A stretch of 64,000 nt of DNA from Verrucomicrobiaceae bacterium (GTDB taxonomy: Bacteria; Verrucomicrobiota; Verrucomicrobiia; Verrucomicrobiales; Verrucomicrobiaceae): contig JAIXSY010000055.1 of assembly GCA_027484445.1 (NCBI GenBank), positions 248,001 through 312,000 on the forward strand. The letters run 5' to 3'. The position numbers and the translations under genes are program-made. Positions within the stretch are counted from its first letter, which is position 1; every line of letters begins with the position of its first letter. This document shows, piece after piece, positions 62,274 to 64,000 of the stretch. The notes below the pieces were generated by a model. It saw only the letters and a list, made by a program, of their open reading frames with translations. It was not told where the DNA came from and made no database searches.

Positions 62274-62795
62274 GCTTGGGCGCGATGAAAGCGGAGGCCG
62301 GGAGGGATGGCAAGGTTTTGTGCTGAAGGGGCCTGCCCTCAAGGCCTCGTTTCAATACCGCACAAGCTTTCTGACAGCCTCCAAATCCTATCTCATGGCC
62401 TCCAAATCAGGACTAACGAGCCCCAAACGCAAACTCACAGCGCCAAAATAACGCCTCACAACGCCCAAACGCTATGTCACGCTCTCCAAACGGTGGCCCA
62501 CGGCATCTAAATCAAAGCCAACGTCGTCCGAATCGAGGCTCACGGCATCCAAATGAATGCTCACGGTTTGTAAATGGACACCCACATCGCCCAAACGGAG
62601 GCTCACGTTTTCTAAATCGCAGCTCATGGCGTCAAAATCTTGCCTCACCGAGGCCAAACAGTAGCTCGCTGCATCCAAATGATGACCAATAGGGCTCGGA
62701 TTGCTGCATCGCCATTGATAACCTAAGTCAACCACACTTGGTGGTCGTTTTCTTCTTGCCAAGAACATGCGGTTTTAATTAAAACGCAATTCCCT
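62274..62795. other. Intergenic region between the defence operon and an unknown gene
   Basis: About 520 bp with no convincing gene. It contains the 21-bp tandem array (62367-62687) and should hold the promoters of two divergent genes. Short frames on both strands follow the array period and are not counted as genes. Confidence 0.6.
62367..62687. repeat. Degenerate 21-bp tandem repeat array (about 15 units)
   Basis: A CCAAATC/CCAAACG-like anchor recurs at 62381, 62402, 62423, 62443, 62465, 62486, 62507, 62528, 62549, 62570, 62591, 62612, 62633, 62654 and 62675. Spacing is 21 bp throughout except one 20/22 pair. The unit is roughly nnnGCTCACGGCnTCCAAAT(C/G). Units differ at many positions, so the array is old. 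A 21-bp period keeps any reading frame: the minus strand reads as heptads like HLDAVSI, the plus strand as GSRHPNG-like heptads. No spacers, so it is not a CRISPR array. Confidence 0.85.
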
Positions 62796-63518
62796 ATGGA
62801 AACCGTGTTTGAATTACGCCTCAAAGCCTTCAACCGCGCCCTTGGCGTGCTTGACCTTCCTGAACACATCAACCTCTGGACCGGGAAGATGCCGGTGATT
62901 TTCACGGCCAAGAAGGCGGAGGCGGATATCATGACGGCGGCGCTGGCCGAGGCAGCGAAGAAGCAGGAGACTGGCCTGGGCGGTGTGGCGGAGGAAAAGG
63001 ACCGCGAGGAAACCGAACTTGAGGATGCGGCCTTCCTGGTGGCGCAGGCGCTTTTGAGCTGGTTCAACGATCAGAAGCAGGAAACTGAAGCGGCGGAGGT
63101 GGACTTCGCCAAATCGGCCTGGCAGGGCCTGCGGGATCAGCAATTGCTGGCGAAGTCCCAGCGCGTGATCGACCTCGCCACGGCGGTCACCGCCGGAGCG
63201 AAGGCAGCGGACGCAGCGAAGTATGGCATCACGCCCGAGGCGGTGGCGGAGCTGGTGAAGGAGCGGGCGGACTACGATGGCATCGTGAACGAACCCGGTG
63301 TGGCGCAGAGCATCCGCAAGGCGCTCACGAAGGGCTTCCGCCCGGCTTTTGCGCTGGTGGAAAAGAAGTTCAAGGAGCTGGACGGCCTGATCCTCCAATT
63401 TGGCAAGACGCCTCCCGGCAAAGCGATGATCGCCGCCTGGAAAGATGCCCGCATCCAGAAGGGCCTGAATGGCGATGACGACAAGAAGAAACCTGTGGAA
63501 CCGGTGAAGCCGAACTGA
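62796..63518 (+). CDS. Unknown alpha-helical protein
   Basis: A 240-residue soluble protein, rich in Ala, Glu and Lys and predicted helical, with no signal peptide, membrane segment or cysteine. It ends in a charged tail (GDDDKKKPVEPVKPN). Coding is supported by length, an ATG start and a strong codon-position GC bias. I recognise no family. It follows the 21-bp repeat array and is convergent with the DUF1552 gene. Confidence 0.7.
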   Translation: METVFELRLKAFNRALGVLDLPEHINLWTGKMPVIFTAKKAEADIMTAALAEAAKKQETGLGGVAEEKDREETELEDAAFLVAQALLSWFNDQKQETEAAEVDFAKSAWQGLRDQQLLAKSQRVIDLATAVTAGAKAADAAKYGITPEAVAELVKERADYDGIVNEPGVAQSIRKALTKGFRPAFALVEKKFKELDGLILQFGKTPPGKAMIAAWKDARIQKGLNGDDDKKKPVEPVKPN

Positions 63519-63533
63519 AAGGCTGCCGACTTT

Positions 63534-64000
63534 TCAACTTTTCCTCATCTCCGTGATCTGCTTCGTCGCGATGCCGATGGGGCGATCCAGCGGCACGCCA
63601 GCGCAGGTGAGCAAGGTGGTGAGCAGGTCGCCTTGATTGCCTTTCACGGTGTCGATGAAGCGACCCGTGTTCAGGCTGCCGCCGCCTTTGCCAGCGAGGA
63701 TGAAGGGCAGGTTTTCGCGGGTGTGCTTGTTGCCGTCTTCCAGGCCGCTGCCCCACATCATGATGCAGTTGTCGAGCAGCGTGCCGTCGCCTTCGCGGAG
63801 GCTGGCCATCTTTTTCACCATGTAGGCAAACTGGTCGATGTTGAACTTCGTGATGGCAGCAACCTTGCGCACCTTTTCGGGCTCGTTGTTGTGATGCGTG
63901 GGGCCGTGGTGCGTGTCGCTGAAGCCGAGCTCGGGATACGAGACGCCATTCGGTGTGGAGCCGATGTAGGTGCTCACGCGCGTCGTGTCTGTCTGAAATG
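63534..64000 (-). CDS. DUF1552 family protein, C-terminal part (5' end outside window)
   Basis: The minus-strand frame is open to the window edge and reads FQTDTTRVSTYIGSTPNG, then GFSDTHHGPTHHNNEPEKV, FAYMVKKMASLREGDGTLLDNCIMMWGSGLEDGNKHT, LPFILAGKGGG and GNQGDLLTTLLTCAGVP. This is the C-terminal half of DUF1552 proteins, secreted relatives of DUF1501 that are common in Planctomycetes and Verrucomicrobia. They usually form pairs with DUF1592/DUF1588 cytochrome-like proteins; that partner would lie outside the window. Confidence 0.9.
   Translation of the reverse strand, partial: FQTDTTRVSTYIGSTPNGVSYPELGFSDTHHGPTHHNNEPEKVRKVAAITKFNIDQFAYMVKKMASLREGDGTLLDNCIMMWGSGLEDGNKHTRENLPFILAGKGGGSLNTGRFIDTVKGNQGDLLTTLLTCAGVPLDRPIGIATKQITEMRKS

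Noticed and set aside
62367..62687. The 21-bp array as a CRISPR array
   Set aside because: Units are directly adjacent and degenerate, with no unique spacers and no cas genes near.
62472..62768. Minus-strand frame with HLDAVSI-like heptads as a gene
   Set aside because: Its periodicity only reflects the repeat array; the same stretch is open in other frames, there is no ribosome site, and it would end and start outside conserved sequence.

Overview
The window looks like a chromosome segment of a Verrucomicrobiota bacterium, probably Verrucomicrobiales (Prosthecobacter-like). The clues are DUF1501 and DUF1552 proteins, an 8,200-residue surface protein built from autotransporter-associated beta-strand (PATR) repeats, and a Gram-negative LPS-export operon. 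This is an inference from gene content, not from a marker gene. Base composition is mosaic: about 0.2-30.1 kb, 35.3-36.1 kb and 44.7-53.4 kb are near 50% GC, the rest near 60-68%, with sharp changes.

Layout. 0-5.3 kb: a secreted esterase (+), then a minus-strand operon kdsA-lptC-lptA-lptB-hpf (KDO-8-P synthesis, LPS export, ribosome hibernation) ending in an intrinsic terminator. 5.4-30.1 kb: one gene for the giant PATR protein. 30.2-36.7 kb: a DUF1501 protein, then a TetR regulator and a tightly coupled DevCAB-TolC type ABC efflux operon; the same TetR-type palindrome precedes both the regulator and the pump operon.

36.8-44.6 kb is the most interesting part: an Rtc RNA-repair island. It holds rtcA, rtcB, a slipin gene and the sigma54 activator gene rtcR, interleaved with a Phd/PIN toxin-antitoxin pair, an addiction-module/RelE-ParE pair lying directly upstream of rtcR, a small-ORF/polyvalent-kinase pair and an ExbB-like membrane protein. 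A well-matched sigma54 promoter drives slipin through a 280-nt structured leader that contains a tRNA-like acceptor/T-arm fold. RNA-breaking toxins and RNA-sealing enzymes thus share one locus under a CARF-domain sensor.

44.7-53.4 kb: housekeeping and regulatory genes (MoxR ATPase, a beta-hydroxyacid dehydrogenase, ECF sigma factor with a probable membrane anti-sigma, an NtrC-type regulator whose receiver lacks the phospho-Asp, an L,D-transpeptidase, a SnoaL-like protein, tsaB, and a TPM-domain pair). 53.5-55.2 kb: an orphan NuoE-NuoF fusion. 55.2-62.3 kb: a defence island with a broken AbrB/PIN pair and a four-gene minus-strand operon (type ISP restriction-modification enzyme, AAA ATPase, HNH-like nuclease, frameshifted Mrr). 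62.4-62.7 kb: a degenerate 21-bp tandem repeat array. 62.8-64.0 kb: an unknown gene and the 3' end of a DUF1552 gene.
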